Assembly: GCA_963702525.1 (NCBI GenBank) | Contig: CAVPCY010000029.1 | Coordinates: 1-25,204 of the forward strand | Direction: 5' to 3' | Source: CAVPCY01 sp963702525 | GTDB lineage: Bacteria > Actinomycetota > Coriobacteriia > Anaerosomatales > PHET01 | Length of the DNA: 25,204 nucleotides | Shown: positions 1-8,447 of the stretch, piece by piece | Layout of the letters: each line of letters starts with the position of its first letter | How positions within the stretch are numbered: the stretch's first letter is position 1 | Position numbers and translations under genes: made by a program | The notes under the pieces: model-generated | Database searches by the model: none | The model's input: the letters and a program-made list of their open reading frames with translations, nothing else | What the model was told of the DNA's origin: nothing

Positions 1-9
1 CTTGCTCAT
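1..9 (-). CDS. Start of a further minus-strand gene (three codons only)
   Basis: On the minus strand an ATG at 9-7 is followed by codons for Ser and Lys before the window ends. A GGAGG ribosome binding site (15-19) sits 5 bases upstream of the ATG, the same spacing as at the other genes here. It would follow guanine deaminase on the same strand after a gap of about 140 bases. Nothing can be said about the product. The call rests only on the ribosome binding site and start codon. Confidence 0.35.
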
Positions 10-149
10 GAGCGCCTCCGCTTCATCAGGGCGGCAACCGCCGCCTCTATTGCCGCCGAGTATCTACCCGTCGAAGAAACGAGCTACCCATCAGCGCGAG
101 GTCGCATCCGGGCCACGCATGCGGCAGTCGGTCGGGGCGAGCGAGATCC

Positions 150-619
150 TCAGTACTGCACCTTGTCCGGCATGCGCTCCCACTCGGCGAAGACCTCAGC
201 GGCCTCGGGAAGGGCGAGGTGCACGAAGGCGATCGTGCGGTCCTCGGCAGGCAGCGTGAACTCGCGGTACAGATGCCGTCATCGAAGCCGATCGCGGCCG
301 CATCCCCGGTGGTGTTCGCGAAGAAGACCCTCGCGATGTGGGCCCAGTAGATCGCGCCGAGGCACATGGGGCAGGGCTCGCAGCTCGTGTAGATCGTCGC
401 GCCCTCGAGAGAGTAGGTGTCGAGCGATTCGCAGGCTGCTCGGATCGCGGTCATCTCGGCGTGGGCCGTCGGGTCGTTCGAACTCGTGACGCAGTTCCAC
501 CCTTCGCCGACGATCTTGCCGTCGAGCACCACCACTGCCGCAAAGGGCCCGCCCTGATGCTCGAGCATCTTGGCCCGGCTCAACTCCACGACGTAGCGCA
601 TCATCTCTTCGTCGCTCAT
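150..619 (-). CDS. guaD: Guanine deaminase (cytidine deaminase-like fold), one frameshift
   Basis: Zinc-dependent hydrolytic deaminase of the cytidine/deoxycytidylate deaminase superfamily, predicted to convert guanine to xanthine and ammonia in the cytosol. From the ATG at 619 the zinc site is HAE (His53, catalytic Glu55) and PCPMC (Cys83, Cys86), matching the spacing of the Bacillus GuaD family rather than TadA. The later AIGFDDG stretch is also GuaD-like. The frame breaks near 270-275; in the next frame the family C-terminus continues (YREFTLPAEDRTIAF, later EWERMPDKVQY) and stops at 150-152, so a one-base deletion is the simplest explanation. The start at 619 is chosen because GGAGG (625-629) is 5 bases upstream; the ATG at 622 is too close to it. 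It lies 14 bases after the phosphoesterase stop, so the two are probably cotranscribed. Other purine or cytosine-type substrates cannot be excluded. Confidence 0.85.
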
Positions 620-633
620 CATCGCCTCCGCCC

Positions 634-1495
634 TCAACTACGCGGACTCCCCGCCCCGTGGTCGTGGATCATCTCGAGTCGACCGCCGCCCCGAACGTGC
701 AGGCACGTGCGGGAGTCGAATTCGAGCGTACGGCGGCCCTCTCCGTTCGAGTCGATGATCTCGACGCTGATCGGTCTCGCCCGCGATCGTCACGAGGTTG
801 TACGAGGGCGGGATGTTCGCGCGGGTGCGCCAGGTGCATGCCGTACCACTGGTGCATACGAGCATGCCCCCAACCGGCCACACGTAGGGCACGTGCTTGT
901 GCCCGGCGAGCACGAGATCGACGTCGTGCGTCGAGAGCATCTCCAACACGTCGCCCGCATCGAGAACGATGTTGCGCTCACGGCCTGTGTTTGGGATGCC
1001 GACCAAGTGGTGGTGGATGACGACGATCTTGAAGACGTCCTCATCGGGGTCGCCAAGCTGCTCGGCCAGCCACTGGTAGCGGTGGCGGCCCACTTCGCCA
1101 TCGTTGATGTCGGGCTTCGAGGAGTCCACCGAGACGATTCGGACCTTCTTCGCGGGCACCTCGGCCCGATCCACGCCCAGCTCCATCTCGCGCGCGTCCC
1201 AGCGCTGTCCGAAGAGTTCGACGAAGTGCAGGTAGCCCACGTTGCGGCTGTCGTGGTTGCCCGGGATGACGATGACCTCGGAGCACTCGAGCTGGTCGAT
1301 GTGCGCCTTGGCGATCTCGTATTCGTCGCGATAGCCATCGGCGGTCAGATCGCCTGGCACGATGACCACGTTGGGCTTGGCCTCGTTGATCTCACGGACG
1401 ACCCGCTCGAGCAGGTGTTCGTCGAAGCGCGGTCCGCCGCAGTGCAGGTCCGAGAACTGCGCGATGACGAAGTGCTCCGGATTGGGATGAACCAC
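634..1495 (-). CDS. Calcineurin-like metallophosphoesterase, one frameshift
   Basis: Binuclear-metal phosphoesterase of the CpdA/Icc-like group. All family motifs are visible: SDLHCGG (Asp16, His18), GDLTADG (Asp49), GNHDS (Asn80, His81), VIHHHL and AGHKH. Such enzymes hydrolyse phosphodiesters or phosphomonoesters such as cyclic nucleotides; the substrate here is not determined by the sequence. The GTG at 1495 is preferred as start because AAGGGAG lies 5 bases upstream and the phosphoesterase fold begins directly after it; an in-frame ATG at 1549 would add 18 residues with no family match. The frame breaks near 770-776; the alternate frame continues plausibly (ISVEIIDSNGEG, then FDSRTCLHVRGGGRLEMI) to a stop at 634-636. 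It is followed closely by guanine deaminase and preceded by the DUF3786 gene on the same strand. Confidence 0.85.
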
Positions 1496-1598
1496 GCCGA
1501 CTCCCTTCAGTGGGGCCCTGCTGTCTATGTCCCCAAGCTGATGCGCCAAACGATCGGGGCCGTCCGATGGAACGCGCGGGCTGCCCCACGCGGCGAGG

Positions 1599-2209
1599 CT
1601 ACGCGCCGACCCGCGCGATCAGCGTCGACGTGAGCCACGAGCCCAGAACCGCGCAGCCATCCGTGGTCAGGTGATGCGAGGCCGTGCTGTCGAACATGAT
1701 CTCGGCCCGTAGCATCGAACTCGTCGTCCCCGTCCCACCACAGCAACGTCAGGGGCACTCTCGGCAGCGCATCGAAGTGCCAAGCGCGGTCTGCCAGGCC
1801 CGCCATCGGGCTGCCCACCGAGCGACTTCGGCTGCCCGCTCCAGTGCCTCGGGCTTCTCGGCGAACTCCCGCGCCAACACCGCGCCCGTGTAGCCGCGGA
1901 ACGCCTGGACGTAGAAGCGCCCGTCAGGGAGCTCGGCGAAGGAGATCAGCCGACCGGCCGGCGGCGTGCCATCGCTTCGAGCGAGGTAGTACAGCACCAA
2001 AGCGAGCACGTGATCCGGAAGAGCGGGCGCGATTCGCGGCGAGCTCGAGGTCCGGGCCAGGTGAGGCCGATCGAGCCGTCCAGGAACGCGACGGTGAGCG
2101 TGACGACGCCGGCCGCGTCCTCGACCGCGGCGCCAGCCGCCGCGGCTATCTCGCGGGGGTCGCGCGCACACGCCATCTCACGAGCCACCCGCAGCGCCTC
2201 GGCTGCCAT
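1599..2209 (-). CDS. DUF3786 domain protein, about three frameshifts
   Basis: Reading across three frames gives a protein of about 203 residues with the features of DUF3786, a family of unknown function common in anaerobes. Recognisable blocks are VLALVLYYLARSDGTPP, LISFAELPDGRFYVQAFRGY, FDALPRVPLTLLWWDGDDEF and finally AEIMFDSTASHHL with SWLTSTLIARVGA before the TAG at 1599-1601. Frame changes fall near 2050-2056, 1785-1810 and 1713-1717. The ATG at 2209 follows a purine-rich GGGGTGAG stretch. The gene is the first of the minus-strand cluster with phosphoesterase and guanine deaminase and is divergent from the aminotransferase. Three breaks in a small domain could mean a pseudogene, but conservation on both sides of each break argues for sequence error. 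Confidence 0.7.
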
Positions 2210-2317
2210 ACTCACCCCCCAAAGACCACAGCGACCATCTGACTGAAGTGTAGTGCAGCGACGATGACCGGTGCCGGGGCGGCCCGCCGCTGCCCGCGAT
2301 GTGGTAGAAAGGGCACC

Positions 2318-3154
2318 ATGCCGACTCGATACGCTTACCTCAACGGCCGCATCGTTCCCGAGCGGCAAGCCGCGATCTCCCCGCTCGACATCGGGCTCCT
2401 GCGTGGCTACGCGGTCTTCGACCTGCTGCGTACGGTGGCCGGCAGGCCGTTCCTCCTCGCCGAGCACCTTCGGCGCTTCCATGCATCGGCGGCGCAGCTT
2501 GGGCTGGCGGTCCCCGTTTCCGACGCCGAGATCGCACGGGCCATAGCCGACCTGCTGGCGCGAAACAGCCACGATGAGGCCACTGTGCGCCTCGTCTTGA
2601 CAGGTGGCGTCTCACCCGACGGCATGGCCTTCGATCCGGCGACTCCAACGTTTCTGATCCTGACGCACGAACTCCACGAGCCGCCCGCCGAGGTCTACGA
2701 GCGCGGCGCAAAGCTCCTGACCCAGGAGCACTCGCGCGAGCTGCCGCTCGCCAAGACCACCGACTACCTCACGATGCTCGCGAACCGCCCGCGCGTGACC
2801 GCAGAAGGTGCGCTCGACCTGCTCTACCACACCGGCGGCCGGATCACCGAGGCGGCAAGCGCGAGCTTCTACATCGTCAGCGACGGCAGAATCGTTGCCC
2901 CTCCAAGCGGGGTGCTGCGTGGCACGGTCGGGGGTCTGATCCTCGAGCTGGTGCGCGGGGAGTACCCCGTGGAATACCAGGAGTTCACGCTGGAAGACGC
3001 CTACTCGGCGCAAGAGGCGTTCCTGACCTCGACGACCCGCGGCGTCGTGCCGATCGTGGCTCTGGACGACCGTACTGTCGGGTCGGGCGGAGTGGGGCCG
3101 ATCGTGACCGACCTGATCAGCCGCTACGCCGCAGCGCTTGACGCACAGCGCTAG
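2318..3154 (+). CDS. Class IV PLP-dependent aminotransferase
   Basis: Intact 278-residue fold type IV PLP enzyme, the family of branched-chain aminotransferase (IlvE), D-amino acid aminotransferase and aminodeoxychorismate lyase (PabC). The cofactor lysine is Lys146 in LPLAKTTDYL, and the conserved glutamate is Glu178 in GGRITEAASASF. The phosphate-cup region follows in GVLRGTVGG (199-206), and the N-terminal LLRGYAVFDLLRT (28-39) aligns with the family's GDGVFE region. The ATG at 2318 has GAAAGGG just upstream. It is divergent from the DUF3786 gene with about 108 bases between and convergent with a lipoprotein gene 14 bases away. The motifs do not separate transamination of branched-chain amino acids from lyase activity; IlvE-like is the better guess from the LRGYxVFD signature. 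Confidence 0.85.
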   Translation: MPTRYAYLNGRIVPERQAAISPLDIGLLRGYAVFDLLRTVAGRPFLLAEHLRRFHASAAQLGLAVPVSDAEIARAIADLLARNSHDEATVRLVLTGGVSPDGMAFDPATPTFLILTHELHEPPAEVYERGAKLLTQEHSRELPLAKTTDYLTMLANRPRVTAEGALDLLYHTGGRITEAASASFYIVSDGRIVAPPSGVLRGTVGGLILELVRGEYPVEYQEFTLEDAYSAQEAFLTSTTRGVVPIVALDDRTVGSGGVGPIVTDLISRYAAALDAQR

Positions 3155-3168
3155 TCTCGCCCGGCGTC

Positions 3169-3780
3169 CTACTTGATCGGCGTGACCTCGCCGGTCTGGC
3201 CGTTGACGCGCACCTGCTGCATACCCTCGGTGCTGGTGCCCTTCACGAACGCGACCAACCAGTCGCCGGGCGCCTGGTCCTCCAGCCCGGCGACCTCGCC
3301 GAGGCCGATGCTCATCAGCACGTTCGGCGGTGCCGAGCCGTCCCTCTTCTCCAGGTACGCCTTGCCCGCCTCGTACGCCTGTTTCGATCCCACCTTCACC
3401 GAGCTGATGGGCACCACCGAGGATTCGACGACCTTCGCGGGGTCGAAGGGCGCCATGTCTTCTGGAGCCGAGGCCTTCCCGTGTTCGACCGACACCCGAT
3501 AGACGCGGCCCTTGGTCTTGGACGCGTAGAGGAATGTCCAGCTCTTGGGCGGCGGGCTCGTCACGACACCACCGCTGCCGACCGACAGAAGCTCGGCATC
3601 CGCATCGATGCCGGCCATTGCCTTCGCGGCCGCCTTCTCGGACACGACGACCGAGTCCTTCGCCGCGGAACTCGAACCTCCCGTACCGCCGCCTGGGGCG
3701 CTGCCGTTCGCGCCACATCCCGCCACCGCTGCGCAGACCACCAGCGCGGCAAGAACCCGCATGACTCGCACGACGCTCAT
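3169..3780 (-). CDS. Secreted lipoprotein of unknown function, PepSY-like C-terminus
   Basis: Intact 203-residue protein starting at the ATG at 3780. A short basic N-terminus and hydrophobic stretch end in a lipobox VAGC with the lipidated cysteine at residue 22, followed by a Gly/Ser-rich linker, so it should be anchored outside the membrane. The rest has no motif I recognise firmly. The terminal VNGQTGEVTPIK resembles the end of PepSY-type repeats, where a conserved NGQTGEV turn is typical, and VGSKQAYEAGKAYLEK looks like the helix of such a unit. An inhibitor or binding role is only inference. It sits 14 bases from the convergent aminotransferase and 71 bases downstream of the YgjP-like gene, with which it may be cotranscribed. 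Confidence 0.7.
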   Translation of the reverse strand: MSVVRVMRVLAALVVCAAVAGCGANGSAPGGGTGGSSSAAKDSVVVSEKAAAKAMAGIDADAELLSVGSGGVVTSPPPKSWTFLYASKTKGRVYRVSVEHGKASAPEDMAPFDPAKVVESSVVPISSVKVGSKQAYEAGKAYLEKRDGSAPPNVLMSIGLGEVAGLEDQAPGDWLVAFVKGTSTEGMQQVRVNGQTGEVTPIK

Positions 3781-3851
3781 GAGATCGCCCCCAGACTGCC
3801 TCACGTGGCACGCATACGCCTCGCCCGTGAATGAGTATGCCCACCGAGTGG

Positions 3852-4637
3852 CTAGGGGCGTCGGAGCACCCACGGCTCGGCCCAAATGGGCACGAAGCTC
3901 CACGCTCCCCGAATCGCCCGACGGTGATCGTGCGCCAAGGGGTCACGGCACTCCAGCTCGCGCCAGAATGCCGCGGAGTGGTTGGGCTGGACCAGGTGCG
4001 CGAGCTCGTGCAGCACGACCGAGTCAACCAGCTCGGGCCGGAGGAACAGCAGGCAGCGGTTGAGCGTGATCGAGCCGCTGCTCGAGCAGGCACCCCAGCG
4101 GCCACGCTGCCCTCGAACACCGGCTTTGCGATAGTGCAGACCGGTCGCCTCGGCGTGAGAGGCGAGAAGCGGGAGCAGCCGCTCCTTCGCGCGCGACTGA
4201 AGCCATCGGTTGAGCGCGGCCAGGCACGCGGCTGCGTCGCCGACAGGACCGGAGAGCGTAACGGCGTCGTGGGTGCAGCGGGTGACCACGCGAGCGCCGT
4301 CCGTGAACCGGTACTCGACTCGCCAGCACTCGCCCGTCGCGGCGAAGGCGATCTCGGCGGGAAGGAGGTCGGCGGGCTCGCCGGTGTACGCCGCCCGTTC
4401 TTCGGCGAAGCGCGCAAGCGACTTCTCGATCCACGCCTTCTTGGCGCGCAGGATCGCCGAGGGGTCGAAGCCCCGGGCCCCGCGAGGCACCACGACGACG
4501 AGCCCTTCGTGAGCCGAGACGTTGAGCCGAACGTGCCTGGCGCGTGGGCTCACTCGCAGGACGTACGCCGGCAGGTCGTCGCGGGCGGGCACGTGGGTAT
4601 CGCGAGAGGCGGCGGCCTGTGCACGAGCTCTCGTCAC
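3852..4637 (-). CDS. YgjP-like (DUF45) zinc metalloprotease-fold protein
   Basis: Intact 261-residue member of the YgjP/WLM-like metallopeptidase family. The diagnostic C-terminal block is present: RGRWGACSSSGSITLN (178-193), then HELAH (210-214) and a third zinc ligand at His220 in NHSAAFW, an HExxH plus distant His site. Family members are cytosolic with poorly defined physiology; some are annotated as UTP pyrophosphatase or SprT-related protease, so the reaction here is open. The GTG at 4637 is chosen because AAGGGAGG lies 5 bases upstream; the longer frame to 4754 adds low-quality sequence. It is divergent from the GlsB-like gene. Confidence 0.85.
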   Translation of the reverse strand: MTRARAQAAASRDTHVPARDDLPAYVLRVSPRARHVRLNVSAHEGLVVVVPRGARGFDPSAILRAKKAWIEKSLARFAEERAAYTGEPADLLPAEIAFAATGECWRVEYRFTDGARVVTRCTHDAVTLSGPVGDAAACLAALNRWLQSRAKERLLPLLASHAEATGLHYRKAGVRGQRGRWGACSSSGSITLNRCLLFLRPELVDSVVLHELAHLVQPNHSAAFWRELECRDPLAHDHRRAIRGAWSFVPIWAEPWVLRRP

Positions 4638-4778
4638 GACACCCTCCTTCCCTCGCCACACGTCTTGCCCCACTGAAGCTCCGTGCGTCCCACGCAAGGC
4701 AGTGCGCTGATGTGATACCGTCTTCGCGCCCGAGTGTTGGGCGCCTGAAACCATGCAACGACCGAGGGGACCCCGAGC

Positions 4779-5069
4779 ATGAACCTCTATACCATCTTCA
4801 TCATCGTGCTGTACCTGTTTGTCGTCAGTATCGCCGCCGGATGGCTCGGCTGGGTCGTGACCGGCAAGAGCAAGGCGCTCACCCGTGCAGACGGCAAGCC
4901 CAACTACCTGATGCTGATGGTGCTGGGGCTGATCGGCTCGTTCGTCGGCGGGCTGCTCGGCAGCCTACTCAGCGGCCAGGGCTTCACCCTTCGACCGAGC
5001 CTGTTCATCGGCTCCGCGATCGGCGCGATCATCGTCGTGGCCGTCTACGGAGCCATCAAGAAGCGCTAG
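4779..5069 (+). CDS. GlsB/YeaQ/YmgE family small membrane protein
   Basis: Intact 96-residue membrane protein of the transglycosylase-associated (GlsB/YeaQ/YmgE) family. Three hydrophobic segments are visible at about residues 3-29, 44-66 and 74-92, with glycine-rich helices (LGLIGSFVGGLLG) typical of the family. Members are commonly stress-induced envelope proteins without a defined biochemical function. An extra loop between the first two segments (TGKSKALTRADGKPN) is longer than in the minimal family members. The ATG follows GAGGGG at a normal distance, and the gene is followed by a GC-rich hairpin, so it is probably monocistronic. Confidence 0.8.
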   Translation: MNLYTIFIIVLYLFVVSIAAGWLGWVVTGKSKALTRADGKPNYLMLMVLGLIGSFVGGLLGSLLSGQGFTLRPSLFIGSAIGAIIVVAVYGAIKKR

Positions 5070-5084
5070 CACCGAGGCGGGGCC

Positions 5085-5105
5085 GCGGGGCCGGGCCGGC
5101 CCCGC
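5085..5105 (+). terminator. GC hairpin downstream of the GlsB-like gene
   Basis: GCGGGGCCGG and CCGGCCCCGC form a perfect 10-base inverted repeat around a single G, 16 bases after the stop codon. It lacks a clear T-run on either side, so it may terminate transcription in both directions for the two converging genes or simply be a strong structure. The adjacent META gene ends at 5115 on the other strand. Confidence 0.5.
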
Positions 5106-5114
5106 GCGGTGGCG

Positions 5115-5592
5115 CTACTCCGCCGGACGATACCGGGCGATGGCGCTGCCCGCCGGATCCAAGCAAGACGAGCTCGCCCTCACCAGTGAGGTTGTACGTC
5201 GTCACCGTGGGCAACGTGGTGAGATAGTTGGTCTCGAGTGCTCATCGCCTCGTCAGGGCCCGCCATCTTCGTCGATCGCGATCTCGGGTCCAGATCGTCA
5301 TCTTGTCACCCTCGGTGGTGTACGTGGTGTTGTAGGTGTTCACGCCGGAGTTCCCGCTCAGCTTACCGTCCTCGGTGAACTCCGCTGTTATCTGCGTCTC
5401 CTCCGGAACCGTCTGCGGCGCTCCGGACACCTTGAACTCGTAGCAGTTCCAGACGACGCCCACCAACTGATCGGCCTGGTCGGTCGCGGTCGGCTGAGTC
5501 GGCTCCGTCGCCGGCTCGGCGGGCTTCGCGCATCCCCCCACCAGCAAGAGCAGCGCGATCAGCATGGCCACGAGGATGTGGTTCCGTCTCAC
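5115..5592 (-). CDS. META-domain lipoprotein (HslJ-like), several frameshifts
   Basis: Predicted outer-surface lipoprotein of about 158 residues. The GTG at 5592 is preceded by GGAGGT at 6 bases and begins a short signal peptide with lipobox VGGC (Cys21). The mature part reads as a META/HslJ domain: VVWNCYEFKVSGAPQ, ITAEFTEDGKLSGNSGVNTYN and YTTEGDKMTI. From about 5290 down to 5150 the frame shifts at least three times, but family-like sequence continues (GPEIAIDEDGG, then YLTTLPTVTTYNL and finally DPAGSAIARYRPAE) to the TAG at 5115-5117. META proteins have been linked to stress and antibiotic tolerance in other bacteria, without a defined activity. Confidence 0.75.
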
Positions 5593-5753
5593 TCGACTAC
5601 CTCCATCTGCCTGACCCGGATCGCTCGCCCGGGATAGCGAAGCACCTGGTCCGTCTGCCATCGCCGTGCGCCCCTGTTCGAGACGTGCGGCCGCTGACCT
5701 AGCCAACGATACCGCTCGCAAGCACTGCCGAGAAGGGACTCGCACGCTTCGGG

Positions 5754-5759
5754 CATAAT
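5754..5759 (+). promoter_or_regulatory. Candidate -10 element for a leaderless UbiB transcript
   Basis: CATAAT matches the TATAAT consensus at five of six positions and lies 8 bases before the UbiB start codon at 5768. Transcription starting about 7 bases downstream would begin at or next to the ATG. No convincing ribosome binding site or -35 box is visible. The element also sits in the loop of a 6-base inverted repeat (CTTCGG/CCGAAG, 5747-5765). Confidence 0.4.
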
Positions 5760-5767
5760 CCGAAGCG

Positions 5768-7443
5768 ATGGCAGCCAGCACCAGTACAGAGCGATACCGC
5801 AAGATCGTCACGGTTCTCGTGGACGAGGGCTTCGGCACGGCCCTCGACCAGCTGGGGTTGCGTATCCCGTTCATGGCCTCGTTGCGTCGTGCGCGCCCGC
5901 ACGACAGCGCTGCCGCGGTCAGCGTCGAAGAGCGACTGCGCCACACGATGGAGCGACTCGGCCCGACGTTCGCCAAGATCGGCCAGATGCTCTCGGTGCG
6001 GCCCGATGTGATTCCGCCTTCGTTCGCCGCGGAGCTGGCGAAGCTGCAAGACGAGATGCCACCGTTCCCGTTTGAGCAGGCCAAAGACCAGATCGAGGCC
6101 GAGCTGGGCGCACCGCTCGACGAGCTCTTCTCGGAGTTCGACGAGACCCCCAAGGCCGCGGCGAGCATCGGACAGGTACACCGAGCGGTGCTTCCCGACG
6201 GCACGCCGGTCGCGGTGAAGGTGCAGCGCCCGGGCATTCGCGACGTGGTCGAGGCGGACCTGCAGATCCTGCGCACGCAGGCCCGCCGCGTTCAGACCCG
6301 CACCGACTTCGGCACCAAGCACGACGTCGTGTCGCTTGCCGACGAGTTCTCACGGGTCCTGCATGCTGAATGCGACTACCTGCAAGAGGCCGAGAACGCG
6401 GAGAAGCTCGCGCGCAGCTTCGAGGACGACGAGACGGTGCACTTCCCGCGCGTCTACTGGGACCTGACGACATCGACGGTTCTCACACTGGAGTGGATCG
6501 ACGGCATCGGCTTCAACCGGCTCAACGAGCTCGACGAGGCCGGTGTCGATCGTCAGGAGATCGCGCACCGAGGCATCACCTGCTACTACGAGCAGGTGTT
6601 CATCCACGGCTTCTACCACGCAGACCCCCACCCGGGAAACCTCTTCGCCATGCCCGACGGGCGCGTCGCGTTCACCGACTTCGGCCGCTGTGGCTACCTG
6701 ACCGACGCGGCGCGCAACCAGGTGGCCGACCTGCTCGTGGCGATCATCGACCAGGACGGCGATCACGCGGGAGATATCCTGCTCGAAGTGAGCGGCGCAA
6801 CCGCCGACGTTGACGCGGTGGGCCTCAAGCGCGACGTCTCGGCGCTCATCTCCAAGTACTACGACATGAAGCTGCACGAGGTCGACACACACGAGCTGGT
6901 CAACGAGATCATGTCGCTGATCGGCAAGCGGGGTCTGACGCTGCCATCTGAGTTCGCGCTGCTGCTCACGACGCTCGCGACTATCCAGGCGCTCGGGACC
7001 TCGGTGGATCCGCAGTTCCACTTCGTCGAGTCGGTCACGCCGTTTGCGCGTCGTATCGTCGACGAGCAGCTCACCCCGACCGCGATGATGCAGGGGTGGG
7101 CCTCCACGCTACGGAAGACGGCCAAGGCGGTGCAGGGGCTGCCCGACAACGTGAACCGCGCCATCAAGCGTGTCGCAGATGGCGACCTCAAGATGACGGT
7201 CCGGCCCGGCGGGCTACGACCAGGTGATGGCGCGCGTCGAGGAGGCGGTGGACCGGCTGGCGTTCGCGGTGGTCGTCTCGGCGTTCGTGCTTGGGATTCT
7301 CCTGGCTGCTGGCACCCCGAGGGATTCCCTGGTGGCTCGAGGTCATCGCCGGCTTCGCGCTGGTGTGTGCGGCAGGAGTGGGAATCTGGTTCTTCCTGTC
7401 GATCATGTTCAGACGCTTCCGTCACAGGCGACGGGAAGACTAG
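5768..7443 (+). CDS. UbiB/ABC1 atypical kinase-like protein, two frameshifts near the end
   Basis: Member of the ABC1/ADCK/UbiB atypical kinase family, about 558 residues once restored. Diagnostic motifs are the KxGQ motif (FAKIGQMLS, Lys70), the Ala-rich nucleotide loop KAAAS (129-133), the VAVKVQRPG lysine (Lys151), the catalytic-loop signature HADPHPGN (Asp286, Asn291) and the metal-binding DFG (Asp304). Family members are ATPases or kinases linked to isoprenoid quinone or lipid metabolism at the membrane. The frame breaks near 7212 and again near 7310-7320. The restored C-terminus contains two membrane helices (LAFAVVVSAFVLG and GFALVCAAGVGIWFF) with a basic tail, as in bacterial UbiB, ending at the TAG 7441-7443. 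No quinone genes are adjacent, so the pathway is inferred from the family alone. Confidence 0.88.
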
Positions 7444-7449
7444 GCGCGG

Positions 7450-8127
7450 CTACTCCTCGACCCCGGTCTCGACCTCACCCACAGCGCTCCTGGCAGCCAA
7501 CTTGCGGCGCACCAGCCCGATCACCATCGGCGCCACCGAGATGGCGACGATCGCCATCATGAAGAGCGTGAGGTTCTCCTCGACCCAAGGCATGTTGCCG
7601 AACAGGTAGCCGGCGCCGGTGAAAAGAGCCACCCACACGAACGCGCCGGAGATGTTGAACATCCAGAAGCGCGGCAGCGACATGTGACACATGCCGGCTA
7701 CGAACGGCACGAAGGTGCGCACGAACGGGGCGAAGCGCGCAAGGAAGATCGCTTTGCCACCATGACGCCCGAAGAACTCAGTGGCTTCGTCGAAGTGCTC
7801 GCGCTTCACCCACTTGCTGGGGCGCTCCAGAATCGTCTCCCCGAACCTGCGCCCGATCAGGTAGTTGACGGCGTCACCAGCGACCGCTGCGACGAAGAGC
7901 GTCAGTGCAAGCGACCAGAACGTGAGATCGCCCGCTGCTACAACGGCCCCGCCGGCGAACAGCAGCGAATCGCCGGGCAAGAAGGGCGTGACGACGAGCC
8001 CGGTCTCGGCGAAGACGATCAGGAACAGCACGATGTAGATGCCGGCGCCCAGCTGGTCGATGACCGCGGCGATGAACTGGTCGGGCTGGAACAGCAGCGG
8101 CAGCGTGGAAGCCAATCCTTCGAGCAA
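7450..8127 (-). CDS. DedA family membrane protein
   Basis: Intact DedA/SNARE-associated-type integral membrane protein, about 225 residues. Family motifs are FAETGLVVTPFLPGDSLLF (conserved Glu and Asp), GRRFGE, and FFGRHGGKAIFLARFAPFVR with the conserved arginines, followed by PFVAGMCHM. DedA proteins act in membrane homeostasis; some are undecaprenyl-phosphate or phospholipid translocases that depend on proton motive force. The TTG at 8127 is preferred because GAGAGG lies just upstream and the family's N-terminus starts here; an ATG at 8169 would add 14 residues. It converges on UbiB with a 6-base gap and is divergent from the manganese riboswitch operon. Confidence 0.85.
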   Translation of the reverse strand: MLEGLASTLPLLFQPDQFIAAVIDQLGAGIYIVLFLIVFAETGLVVTPFLPGDSLLFAGGAVVAAGDLTFWSLALTLFVAAVAGDAVNYLIGRRFGETILERPSKWVKREHFDEATEFFGRHGGKAIFLARFAPFVRTFVPFVAGMCHMSLPRFWMFNISGAFVWVALFTGAGYLFGNMPWVEENLTLFMMAIVAISVAPMVIGLVRRKLAARSAVGEVETGVEE

Positions 8128-8215
8128 CCGAGAACCTCTCTCGAAGCACGGAACGTGCGGGGCCGGCACGCAGGTGCGTGGGCGTGTCGCAGACAGTGTA
8201 TACGTTCCGAGGCGC

Positions 8216-8245
8216 TTGACGTCGCTTCGCGCGATGCCGTAGCCT
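8216..8245 (+). promoter_or_regulatory. Promoter candidate for the manganese riboswitch operon
   Basis: TTGACG (8216-8221) and TAGCCT (8240-8245) are separated by 18 bases. The expected transcription start near 8252 falls at the 5' edge of the riboswitch P1 stem, which supports the placement. An alternative -10 like TATACG occurs further upstream near 8199. Confidence 0.5.
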
Positions 8246-8254
8246 TCGCCGAGT

Positions 8255-8364
8255 CCGAAGGGGAGTAGCGAACCGCGCCACGCGCGGAGGTTGCGTCGAC
8301 ATGCTGGGCCTTTCGCCCCGGTGCACCCAGTACTCTCAGGTCGAGTGCCACGCGAGACCTTCGG
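8255..8364 (+). ncRNA. yybP-ykoY manganese riboswitch aptamer
   Basis: The hallmark GGGGAGTAG follows the 5' P1 strand CCGAAGG (8255-8261), and the second hallmark GCGAGACC ends in CCTTCGG (8358-8364), which pairs perfectly with it over 7 bases. Between them are a GACATGCTGGGC segment and further helices expected of the two coaxial arms that bind Mn2+. Known members turn on expression of manganese exporters when Mn2+ is high. Downstream hairpins (GCACCGGC with GCCGGTG near 8374-8392, and CCGGA with TCCGG near 8405-8425) may form the expression platform close to the GGAGG site at 8437-8441; there is no T-run, so translational control is more likely. The downstream gene is a GDT1-type transporter, as expected. 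Confidence 0.88.
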
Positions 8365-8447
8365 CGGAAACGTGCATGCACCGGCTTGCCGGTGTGCCGT
8401 CCGCCGGAGTGCGCCTCATCTCCGGCCCGTAGCGCTGGAGGAACGGC

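Noticed and set aside
338..1633. Plus-strand open frame of 431 codons
   Set aside because: Antisense of guanine deaminase and phosphoesterase, both with complete active-site motifs.
2612..4417. Minus-strand open frame of 601 codons
   Set aside because: It crosses the aminotransferase on the other strand and runs out of frame through the lipoprotein and YgjP-like genes, all of which have family motifs.
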